5,345 nt of DNA from Planctomycetia bacterium (GTDB taxonomy: Bacteria; Planctomycetota; Planctomycetia; Gemmatales; Gemmataceae). The stretch lies in contig SXHE01000778.1 of assembly GCA_005773755.1 (NCBI GenBank), positions 1 through 5,345 on the forward strand, read 5' to 3'. The notes under the pieces were generated by a model. It did no database searches. It was given only the letters and a program-made list of their open reading frames with translations, and was not told the origin of the DNA. Below are positions 1 through 5,345 of the stretch, piece after piece. The translations under genes and the position numbers were made by a program. Numbering within the stretch: the first letter of the stretch is position 1; each line of letters starts with the position of its first letter.

Positions 1-87
1 ATCGCGGCACGGCCGAAAAGCTGAACGGGGCGGGCGGGCCGCCGGTTCGCCGAACTCGCCGGGCGTGTGCGGTGCGTTGGTGCTCAT
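1..87 (-). CDS. 5' fragment of an unidentified gene
   Basis: An open frame starts at ATG (87-85) and runs off the window after 29 codons with no stop. The peptide begins MSTNAPHTPGEFGEPAARPP. It is polar and rich in Pro, Ala and Arg, and has no signal peptide or membrane segment in the visible part, so it looks like a disordered cytoplasmic N-terminus. The best evidence that it is real is a purine-rich ribosome site, GAGGG, 9 bases before the ATG. The gene points the same way as the lipoprotein gene upstream but is separated from it by a palindromic repeat, so it may be a separate transcript. No promoter was evident between the repeat and the start. The function cannot be judged from 29 residues. 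Confidence 0.5.
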   Translation of the reverse strand, partial: MSTNAPHTPGEFGEPAARPPRSAFRPCRD

Positions 88-96
88 CGCCGGGTT

Positions 97-101
97 CCCT
101 C
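97..101 (-). promoter_or_regulatory. Ribosome binding site of the truncated gene
   Basis: On the minus strand GAGGG, followed by AA, lies 9 bases before the ATG at 87. This is close to the Shine-Dalgarno consensus and at a normal distance. It is the main support for this start and for calling the short open frame a gene. Confidence 0.5.
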
Positions 102-110
102 GGAGAGTTC

Positions 111-185
111 TTCTGTAGCCGGCCTCAGTGAGGCCGGTGCTACACGAGCGAAAAGGCACCGACCTCACTGAGGTCGGCTACAGAA
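111..185. repeat. Compound inverted repeat (REP-like double palindrome)
   Basis: Two 30-base arms (111-140 and 156-185) are reverse complements except at two positions, with a 15-base spacer. Each arm is also a palindrome. The left core at 119-137 is a 9-bp stem around a single G; the right core at 159-177 is a 9-bp stem around a single C. The two differences between arms fall at partner positions of these small stems, G/C in the left and A/T in the right, so each hairpin stays paired. The left hairpin can be lengthened by TGTAG (114-118) pairing with CTACA (140-144). The unit lies entirely between genes, directly after the lipoprotein stop. It resembles REP/BIME-type dispersed palindromes; whether it recurs in this genome cannot be seen here. 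Confidence 0.85.
151..177 (-). terminator. Possible terminator after the lipoprotein gene
   Basis: Reading the minus strand, the lipoprotein stop (202-200) is followed 22 bases later by a GC-rich 9-bp hairpin (177-159), then TGCC and four T residues (154-151). The stem is good, but the T-run is short and set 4 bases from the stem. It is therefore a weak intrinsic terminator at best, and the hairpin is better explained as half of the compound repeat. The second hairpin just beyond could add to the effect. Confidence 0.35.
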
Positions 186-199
186 AACGTGTGTCGGTC

Positions 200-835
200 C
201 TACTTGCCGCCCGTCATCGGGCCGCCCTTGCCGAGCGGGTTCTTCGACCCGCGCAGGTCGACGCGCAGGGCCTTGACGCCATTCGCCACGAACTCGGTGG
301 TCGCTTTGGCCGCGGCACCCGCGGGCGCGCCGACCTGCCCGGCCCAGCGGCCCAGGTTGCCGTCCGCGCCGCCACCGACGTAGCTGACGGTGCACTCCAA
401 CCCGCCGATCGTTAGCACCTCTTCGAACCGGACCTGAACGCCGCCGCTGCCGACGACCTTCGGCCCGGTCCGCGTCCAGCCCTTCGGCAGCTCGAGCGTC
501 GGCAGTTTAGCGGGGTCGGCCTGCAACTTCACCGACTTCGCCATCTCATCGAATCCGGCCTCGGCAGCCGCGATCTTGTCGGCGGGGCCGGCGAACTTGA
601 AGTACCAGTACCAGCCCTTCTCCCCGGCCGGGTACATCGCCCCAAGGATGCGGTAACCATCCGCGCCGGCACCGGGGCCGCCGATCTTCGACCCCGGCGG
701 CGGCTCGTTGCCCTTCGGCACGTCGTACGTCTCCACGCCGTCGCCACCGCCGCCGCAGCCGGCGGGCAGCAGCGCGAGGCCCGCGACCAGCGCGAACGGG
801 ACCAAATGCCAGAGCCGAACGCGCGCGAAGTTCAT
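200..835 (-). CDS. Secreted probable lipoprotein, planctomycete family of unknown function
   Basis: The protein has 211 residues. The N-terminus is a signal peptide: Arg5 and Arg7, a hydrophobic stretch at about 11-23, then LLPAGC with Cys27, followed by four glycines. This fits export and lipid attachment at Cys27, although Pro at -3 departs from the usual lipobox. A Gly/Pro-rich spacer (28-58) leads to two segments. Residues 60-104 (YRILGAMYPAGEKGWYWYFK, then an Ala/Glu-rich helix ending AKSVKL) and 112-171 (LELPKGWTR through GNLGRWAGQVGAP) resemble, from memory, a family common in planctomycetes with motifs like WFFKLTG and NRWRGQ. No enzyme motif is visible. I chose ATG at 835 because it begins the signal peptide; an in-frame GTG at 901 would add 22 Arg/Pro-rich residues in front of it. 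No clear Shine-Dalgarno precedes 835. The gene appears to have its own promoter and to be separate from the GTPase operon. Confidence 0.85.
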   Translation of the reverse strand: MNFARVRLWHLVPFALVAGLALLPAGCGGGGDGVETYDVPKGNEPPPGSKIGGPGAGADGYRILGAMYPAGEKGWYWYFKFAGPADKIAAAEAGFDEMAKSVKLQADPAKLPTLELPKGWTRTGPKVVGSGGVQVRFEEVLTIGGLECTVSYVGGGADGNLGRWAGQVGAPAGAAAKATTEFVANGVKALRVDLRGSKNPLGKGGPMTGGK

Positions 836-921
836 AGGTGACGGTCTCGGGATGCGCGGGCGAACGAGACGGCCCGCGGTGGGCCGGGTGGGGCGGGACA
901 CTGTGCGGGAGCCGTGGGTGT

Positions 922-950
922 ATTCTCGACACGGAGGCGCGGTCCGTCAA
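922..950 (-). promoter_or_regulatory. Sigma70-type promoter for the lipoprotein gene
   Basis: On the minus strand TTGACG (950-945) is followed after exactly 17 bases by GAGAAT (927-922). The -35 box matches the consensus at 5 of 6 positions and the -10 box at 4 of 6. Transcription would start near 915, giving a leader of about 80 bases before the ATG at 835. The motif lies in the only sizeable intergenic gap downstream of the GTPase gene, which suits it to start the lipoprotein transcript. The fit is by eye, and planctomycete promoter rules are less well known than those of E. coli. Confidence 0.5.
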
Positions 951-1036
951 GGCGGACGTGACCGGATGGCGCGCCCCACAAACAAGCACCGACAATACTG
1001 ACGCTCACCCGGCGGGGCGCGGGCCACAGCACCGAC

Positions 1037-3535
1037 TCACTTCGGGAGCAGTACGGGCAGCACCGGGACAGCGCTCGAGTTGGTCGGCACGAGGGTCACA
1101 CCGGTGCCGGTGGCGCGCCCGGTCAGGCGCGGCTCGCGCATCAGGCGGGTGAACTGAAACGTTTGCGAGCCGGCCGTGCCCCAGGTCAGCTCCAGCGATT
1201 GCGTGCCCGCTTTGACCGGGAGCAGCGCCCGAAACTCGTCTCCGGCGCGATAGGTCAGCTTGGTTTCGCCTTCCGCCTGCACCGGGTATACCATCACCTG
1301 CTTGTCCTTGCCGGCCACTTGTTCGGTGCGCAGCTCGCCCTTTTTCACACGGTACTTCGCGGTCCGCACCTGGTTCCCGCTTCCCGCGGTGAGCGTCAGC
1401 GTGTTCTCGGCCGGGTCGAGGTTGTCTAGCCCCGCGGTCAGGTCGAGCGGGATCGTCAGGGTGAACCCGGTCGCATTCAGCTCGAAGGTCTTTGTGTCGA
1501 GGTCCGCGAGGAACTTCTCCAGTTCCGTGACCGGGTTGGGCGGCACCGGTTCCGCGAGGCGCGCGCGCTGTAAGCGGGCGAGCAGGTGCAGCAGTTCGCC
1601 CCAGTCGCGGAACTTCGGTTCGCCCAGCGTGGCCCCGAGCGCCTTCCACCCGGCGGCGGTGTCGGGCGTGGTCACCAGTTTCTTGAGATGGCGCGTACCG
1701 GCGTCGAACGAGTCCCTGAGCCGCGCCGCGAGGTCCGCGCCGGCGGGCGTGAACTGCCACACTTCCCAGACCGCATAGCCGTCGGGCCGAAGCGGGTATA
1801 CGCGCTTCAGCGCGGCCAGCCGCGCGGCCGGGTCGACGGTGCCCGCGTCCGTGAGCGCGAGCACCGCCTCCCGCCGGTCCGGGGCGGCGATCATCCCGAG
1901 CGCGTCGGCCAGGTCGCGCATTGCGGCCACGCGGTCGCGGGTGCGCTCCCAGGTGCGGCGCGCGCGGTCCACCTCGTCGAAGTCGTTGACGTCGCGGTAG
2001 TGGACCGCTTGGCCGCGCGGGTGGTCGATGGACGGCGAACCCGGCAACTGGTCGTCGAGCGGGAACTGCGGTCGGTCCGCCCGCGCCGCGAGCGAGTCGA
2101 ACGCCTCGACCCAGGACGTGTCGAACGGCCGCTTCAACATGTGCGCGAGCATGTCCTCGTCGTGCTTGCGGTAGCGGGCCACGAGCGCCGCTTCGGTCGC
2201 CTCGACCGCGGCACAGTCGGCGAGCCACTTGTCGCGGAGCCGAACCGCGGCCGTTTCGTGCCAGTCGTACATCGGCGGCGGGGCCAACTCGCCGGCCCGG
2301 AGTGCGTCACGTGCCGCGGTCAGGTCACGCAGGGTGCGCAACTCGCCCGGCGCGGGCGCGTCGCGGAGCTTCGCCCGGTACGCCTTGTAGGTCTCGATCT
2401 CCTTCACGCGGGCCTCAACGAACTCGCGCAAATCCGATTCGAGGGTCGCGTAGGCGGCGTCGGTCTGGAACCGGAGCAAGGTCGTGCGGTTCCGCTCGAT
2501 CTCGCCGTCGGCCAGGCGGGCGGCCGCGGGCGGCTCGCTCGCGAGGTACAGGCGCACGCGGTCTGCTAGTTCGGTGCCGGCCGGTCGTGGCGGGAACAGC
2601 GCGACCGTCGTGAGGCCGAGGAGCAGCACGACGACGGCCGACAGCGCGAGCCGGACGGTCCATTTCAGCCGCTTCTCGGACGTGCGGGCCCGCTCGTGGT
2701 GCGCGCGGGCCGCGGTGAAACAGTCGCGGAACAGTTCGGCCACCTGATCCGGGTGGTGCGTCGGCGCGGTCGAACCCGGCAGCGGCGGGCGGCGGATCGC
2801 CGAGGCGAAAACGGTCAATTCGACGCTGCCGAACGACAGGAACGGCGACGGCGAAGCGTCTTCGGGGTCCGCGTCCTTCAGGTGCGCGTCGAACGCCGCC
2901 CACGCGTAATCGACGCGCTCCGCGACGCGGGCCTCCCACGCGCCGATCGTTTCGCCGGGCCGCGCGAGCCGGTCGCACTGCGTTAGCACCAGGTACACCG
3001 GGAACCCGCCGACCACACGCGCGTCAGTCTTCGCCCGGTGGACGACGTTCAGGAACGCATCGAAATCCTTGAACGCTTCCTTCAGTTCGTCGTCGGTCGA
3101 AGCGCCGTCAACGAGGAGCACGATGGCGTCGGCTTCGACGACCGCGCGGGCCACCGGGCTGCCTGGGGCACGCTGGGTGATCGGCTCCGGGTGTTCGAGC
3201 AGCGCTTCCGCCGCCACGCCGTCGCAGTCGTCGAGGACGACCGTGAGCGGGTCGCCGACGGGTTTGGTGCCGACGCGCCACGGCCGCAGGCGAATGGTGT
3301 AGCTGACGAGGTCGGTCTTGTACGGGTCGAGTTTGGTGCCGCTGTACACGGCGTCGCGGATGCGGGGCAGATCGACTGAGGAGTGGACGACTTCGCCGCG
3401 CAGCGTTTCGCCCTGTGTCTCGCCGGCCTGGAGGAGCGCACCCACGAGTGCGGACTTGCCCGCGCCGCGGTGCCCGAACAGCAGCACGCGCGGAACGTCG
3501 AGAGCGGGTTCGGGTTGCGGCGGGGCTGTACTCAT
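1037..3535 (-). CDS. Membrane-anchored P-loop GTPase with large C-terminal extracytoplasmic region
   Basis: The protein has 832 residues. Residues 14-250 form a Ras-like G domain: Walker A GHRGAGKS (21-28), DxxG as DCDG (103-106), the guanine-specificity motif TQCD (185-188) and a G5-like ASA (244-246). The gap from Walker A to DxxG is long, and no clear switch I threonine is visible. A helical stretch (262-291) ending in basic residues leads to one membrane segment at about 294-314. The basic flank before it suggests a cytoplasmic G domain and a periplasmic C-terminus. Residues 317 to about 680 look helical; 681-832 look strand-rich (for example 780-799). I do not recognise this C-terminal part. 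The order G domain, membrane segment, periplasmic domain recalls the type VI protein TssM/IcmF, but TssM has membrane segments before its G domain and no other type VI genes are here. It is the last gene of the four-gene run, starting 13 bases after the previous stop, with only a weak GAGG as ribosome site. Confidence 0.9.
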   Translation of the reverse strand: MSTAPPQPEPALDVPRVLLFGHRGAGKSALVGALLQAGETQGETLRGEVVHSSVDLPRIRDAVYSGTKLDPYKTDLVSYTIRLRPWRVGTKPVGDPLTVVLDDCDGVAAEALLEHPEPITQRAPGSPVARAVVEADAIVLLVDGASTDDELKEAFKDFDAFLNVVHRAKTDARVVGGFPVYLVLTQCDRLARPGETIGAWEARVAERVDYAWAAFDAHLKDADPEDASPSPFLSFGSVELTVFASAIRRPPLPGSTAPTHHPDQVAELFRDCFTAARAHHERARTSEKRLKWTVRLALSAVVVLLLGLTTVALFPPRPAGTELADRVRLYLASEPPAAARLADGEIERNRTTLLRFQTDAAYATLESDLREFVEARVKEIETYKAYRAKLRDAPAPGELRTLRDLTAARDALRAGELAPPPMYDWHETAAVRLRDKWLADCAAVEATEAALVARYRKHDEDMLAHMLKRPFDTSWVEAFDSLAARADRPQFPLDDQLPGSPSIDHPRGQAVHYRDVNDFDEVDRARRTWERTRDRVAAMRDLADALGMIAAPDRREAVLALTDAGTVDPAARLAALKRVYPLRPDGYAVWEVWQFTPAGADLAARLRDSFDAGTRHLKKLVTTPDTAAGWKALGATLGEPKFRDWGELLHLLARLQRARLAEPVPPNPVTELEKFLADLDTKTFELNATGFTLTIPLDLTAGLDNLDPAENTLTLTAGSGNQVRTAKYRVKKGELRTEQVAGKDKQVMVYPVQAEGETKLTYRAGDEFRALLPVKAGTQSLELTWGTAGSQTFQFTRLMREPRLTGRATGTGVTLVPTNSSAVPVLPVLLPK

Positions 3536-3548
3536 CGGCGCGCCGGCC

Positions 3549-4214
3549 TCATTCCTTCGCGAAGGGAATCTTGAACATGTCCAGCCAGGCGTAGGGCCGC
3601 GAGACCGCCTTGTGGGTGATCGACAGCGGCTCCCCGTTGAAACGGTAGAACACCGTCTTCAGTTCCGGGTCGGTCGTCTTCCGGCGCACCTCGATGGCCT
3701 TCTTGAAGTCCTCGAACGACTTCGGCGTCGGGTCGTCGCCGATCAGGTAGTACTCGTCGTCCTTCACCTCGTCGCCGACGCGAATGGTCACGCGCAGGTC
3801 GCCCGGCGTCGGCTTCGGGGTGGGCTTCGGCGGCTCGTCCTTCTTCGGCGGGTCTTCCGGCTTCTTCGGTTCCGGCGGCGCGGGGGTTTGCTTGTTATTG
3901 CCGTCGTCGCTGGGGGTTCCCTTTCCGTCGCCGGACCCGCCGCCGCGCCCGAACATGCCGTTGCCGCCGTCGCCGAACACGATCAGCGCGACCAGGATCG
4001 CGAGCGCGACCCCGGCGATGATGGACACAGCCTTTTTCAGTTGCTCGGGGGCCTTCTTCGCGAACACCCAGCGGTCCAGCGCCCACGCGACCGCGCCGCC
4101 GACGAAATAGCCGATCAGAAACGCGCCGGCGACGGCCAGGCACTTCACCACGAACGCGGCAACCTTCTCGCCCGCCCCGGACACTAGTGAATCCGCCAGG
4201 AGTGATTCGACCAT
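3549..4214 (-). CDS. TonB-like architecture membrane protein with proline-rich linker
   Basis: The protein has 221 residues. Two hydrophobic segments (about 22-46 and 62-80) flank a basic loop (RWVFAKKAPEQLKK) which, by the positive-inside rule, puts the loop in the cytoplasm and both ends in the periplasm. A Gly-rich stretch (81-99) is followed by a Pro/Lys/Glu linker (111-137, with EPKKP, EPPKP, KPTPKP) much like the spacer of TonB. Residues 139-221 form a small domain: a strand at VTIRV, a strand at EYYLI, a helix at 166-178, a strand at TVFYRF and a C-terminal helix. That order loosely recalls ExbD/TolR periplasmic domains; no TonB C-terminal signature is seen. I chose ATG at 4214 because AAGGGG lies 6 bases before it and the upstream frame overlaps the preceding gene; the longer frame would start at 4271. 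The gene begins 23 bases after the ExbD-like stop. It is probably a periplasmic arm or adaptor of the complex; this role is inferred. Confidence 0.85.
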   Translation of the reverse strand: MVESLLADSLVSGAGEKVAAFVVKCLAVAGAFLIGYFVGGAVAWALDRWVFAKKAPEQLKKAVSIIAGVALAILVALIVFGDGGNGMFGRGGGSGDGKGTPSDDGNNKQTPAPPEPKKPEDPPKKDEPPKPTPKPTPGDLRVTIRVGDEVKDDEYYLIGDDPTPKSFEDFKKAIEVRRKTTDPELKTVFYRFNGEPLSITHKAVSRPYAWLDMFKIPFAKE

Positions 4215-4237
4215 GTCAGCCCCTTGCTCGTCGCGCG

Positions 4238-4765
4238 CTACTGGAACTTCACCGGTAAATCGCCGAACCACCCCTGTATCTCCTTCTCGGCTTTGGCGTT
4301 CGGGTAGCCGAGCGGGTTGCCCTTCGCGTCGTGCGGGTACAGGATCAGAAACATCACGTCCTTCACCCCGCCGGTCTTGATCGCGAGCGTCTTCTGTTGG
4401 GCGATCAGTTGCAGCGTCTGGGTGCTGTTGCGAATCTCGCGCCGCCCGGTGTCGTCGTAGTAGTACAGGAACACGCCGTTCGCATCCTTGCCCACCTGGA
4501 GCGCGCGGACGATGACGCGATCCGCCAGCCCCGCTTGCATCGCGGCCTCCATCCGGGTGATGCGCTCCTTCGCTTCTTTCAGCTCGCGCTGGAGCGCCTC
4601 GACGTTGTCCGGCAGTTTCTCCTTCGGCGGCTTCGGGTCCGACGGCTCGGGCGCGGTCGGACCGCTCACGAACGGCATGAGCAGGAAGATGCAGAACAGC
4701 AGGATGAGCACGTCGATGAGCGGGATGAAGAACCGCGTCACGGCGCGGCGCGGGGTCGAAATCAC
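4238..4765 (-). CDS. ExbD/TolR-like stator subunit
   Basis: The protein has 175 residues. A short basic N-terminus (Arg6, Arg7, Arg11) precedes a single membrane segment at 12-33, IPLIDVLILLFCIFLLMPF. Asp18 sits where ExbD and TolR carry the aspartate that relays protons. A Pro/Lys linker (36-52) leads to a charged heptad-like helix (53-78, probable coiled coil), then a periplasmic domain (83-175) with strands at VIVRAL, VFLYYY and MFLILYP and a helix near 157-167. The coiled coil and the domain sequence are unlike E. coli ExbD, so the substrate is not predictable. There is no OmpA-like peptidoglycan-binding motif, which argues against MotB or ZorB. The GTG start at 4765 overlaps the TGA of the previous gene by 4 bases, suggesting translational coupling. 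The two proteins should form a proton-driven ExbB/ExbD-type stator in the inner membrane. Confidence 0.85.
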   Translation of the reverse strand: MISTPRRAVTRFFIPLIDVLILLFCIFLLMPFVSGPTAPEPSDPKPPKEKLPDNVEALQRELKEAKERITRMEAAMQAGLADRVIVRALQVGKDANGVFLYYYDDTGRREIRNSTQTLQLIAQQKTLAIKTGGVKDVMFLILYPHDAKGNPLGYPNAKAEKEIQGWFGDLPVKFQ

Positions 4766-5316
4766 GACTTGCCCCCGGTCTCGCGGGGCGGCGGGGCCTG
4801 CGCGGGCGGTTCAGCCGGGGCCGGGGCGAACCCGGCCAGCGCGCGGATCGAGTCGCGCCCGACCTGCACCACCCAGATGGGCAGGATGTTGATAAACGCC
4901 ATGTACAGCCCGCCGCCGGTCGCGGTGATGGCCGGGGCGTAGGTGTGGATGATGTCCTGCGGGGTCACGCCCGGCTTGATCGAGCTGAACGTCTGGAGGA
5001 TCGCCGCGACCGTGCCGATCAGCCCCAGCAGCGGGAACCACTCGGCCGCCTGCGACAGGTGGTTCAGCCACCGGTCGGCCTTCACGTCGAAGTCCGTTTG
5101 TTGCCAGCGCAGCGCCTTGAACGCGACGACGGTTTGCACAGCGAACAGGGTGAACCCGATGCCCAGGATGATCCAGTCGATGGGGGCGGTTTCGACGCGC
5201 TTGAGGTAGTCGCGCCGTGCGTCGGCGGGGACGGCGAAGAACACGAGCAGCGCCGCCAGCACCGGGAGTGCGGCGAACGCGGCCGGCAACACGTTGTGGA
5301 TCCACAGCCGACGCAA
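4762..5316 (-). CDS. MotA/TolQ/ExbB-family proton channel protein, compact form
   Basis: The protein has 184 residues. Four hydrophobic segments are seen at about 10-29, 47-66, 93-111 and 127-150. The third (WFPLLGLIGTVAAILQTF) and fourth (ITATGGGLYMAFINILPIWV) carry the family hallmarks; Thr102 and Thr133 align with the channel threonines of ExbB (T148 and T181) and TolQ. In place of the long cytoplasmic domain of ExbB there are only about 26 residues (67-92) between segments two and three, and an extra N-terminal hairpin is present. The tail (164-184) is Pro/Ala-rich and likely disordered. The start is TTG at 5316, supported by GGGAGG 7 bases upstream; no ATG start is available. With the next gene it should form the proton channel of a stator that powers work in the envelope. 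It is the first visible gene of the run; any promoter lies outside the window. Confidence 0.88.
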   Translation of the reverse strand: MRRLWIHNVLPAAFAALPVLAALLVFFAVPADARRDYLKRVETAPIDWIILGIGFTLFAVQTVVAFKALRWQQTDFDVKADRWLNHLSQAAEWFPLLGLIGTVAAILQTFSSIKPGVTPQDIIHTYAPAITATGGGLYMAFINILPIWVVQVGRDSIRALAGFAPAPAEPPAQAPPPRETGGKS

Positions 5317-5323
5317 GTGTGTG

Positions 5324-5329
5324 CCTCCC
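5324..5329 (-). promoter_or_regulatory. Ribosome binding site deciding the TTG start
   Basis: GGGAGG on the minus strand lies 7 bases before TTG at 5316-5314. This near-ideal sequence and spacing make TTG the start of the ExbB-like gene, since there is no ATG or GTG at a sensible place nearby. Confidence 0.65.
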
Positions 5330-5345
5330 GGCTTGGCGAACGGCC

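Noticed and set aside
128..415. Plus-strand open frame starting in the palindromic repeat
   Set aside because: It begins inside the repeat and runs antisense to the lipoprotein gene; the composition is Arg/Ala-rich with no support.
970..1021. CGCGCCCC and GGGGCGCG as a terminator after the GTPase gene
   Set aside because: The 8-bp stem would enclose a loop of 36 bases and no T-run follows, so it is not a convincing intrinsic terminator.
985..1036. Nine-base direct repeat AGCACCGAC beside the GTPase stop
   Set aside because: It is short, occurs only twice and has no associated element; it could arise by chance.
1005..2228. Long open frame of 407 codons on the minus strand in a second frame
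   Set aside because: It lies inside the GTPase gene, is extremely rich in Arg, Ala, Gly and Pro, and has no domain; this is typical of a shadow frame in GC-rich coding DNA.
1586..2569. Open frame of 327 codons on the plus strand
   Set aside because: It is antisense to the GTPase gene, with Arg/Val-rich composition and no recognisable motif or ribosome site.
3318..4187. Open frame of 289 codons on the plus strand
   Set aside because: It is antisense across two well-supported genes, has low-complexity Arg/Leu/Val composition, and lacks the features of a real protein.
1037..5316. Zorya defence system
   Set aside because: An ExbB/MotA-like and an ExbD-like gene are present, but the ExbD-like protein has no OmpA-type domain, the channel protein has no long cytoplasmic tail, and no ZorC, ZorD or ZorE homologue is visible.

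Overview
This GC-rich window looks like chromosome from a planctomycete, most likely of the Gemmata group. The clues are its composition, the style of its lipoprotein and ExbD-like genes, and its dispersed-looking palindromes; no marker gene is present, so this placement is inference. All supportable genes lie on the minus strand and read from right to left.

Positions 5316 to 1037 hold a tight four-gene run. It starts with a compact ExbB/TolQ/MotA-family proton-channel protein (TTG start, good ribosome site). This overlaps by 4 bases an ExbD/TolR-like protein that keeps the membrane aspartate. After 23 bases comes a 221-residue protein with two membrane segments, a TonB-like Pro/Lys/Glu-rich linker and a small C-terminal domain. 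After 13 bases comes an 832-residue protein with an N-terminal P-loop GTPase domain, one membrane segment and about 515 residues predicted to lie outside the membrane. The arrangement suggests one inner-membrane machine: a proton-driven stator pair, a periplasmic arm and a cytoplasmic GTP switch. I do not recognise this combination as a named system.

Positions 1036 to 836 are intergenic. They contain a good sigma70-type promoter on the minus strand that should drive the next gene, a small secreted probable lipoprotein (835 to 200) of a planctomycete family of unknown function.

Positions 199 to 88 carry a compound inverted repeat: two 30-base arms, each itself a palindrome, with paired substitutions that preserve each small hairpin. 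It may end transcription of the lipoprotein gene. The window closes with the first 29 codons of another minus-strand gene that has a strong ribosome site.
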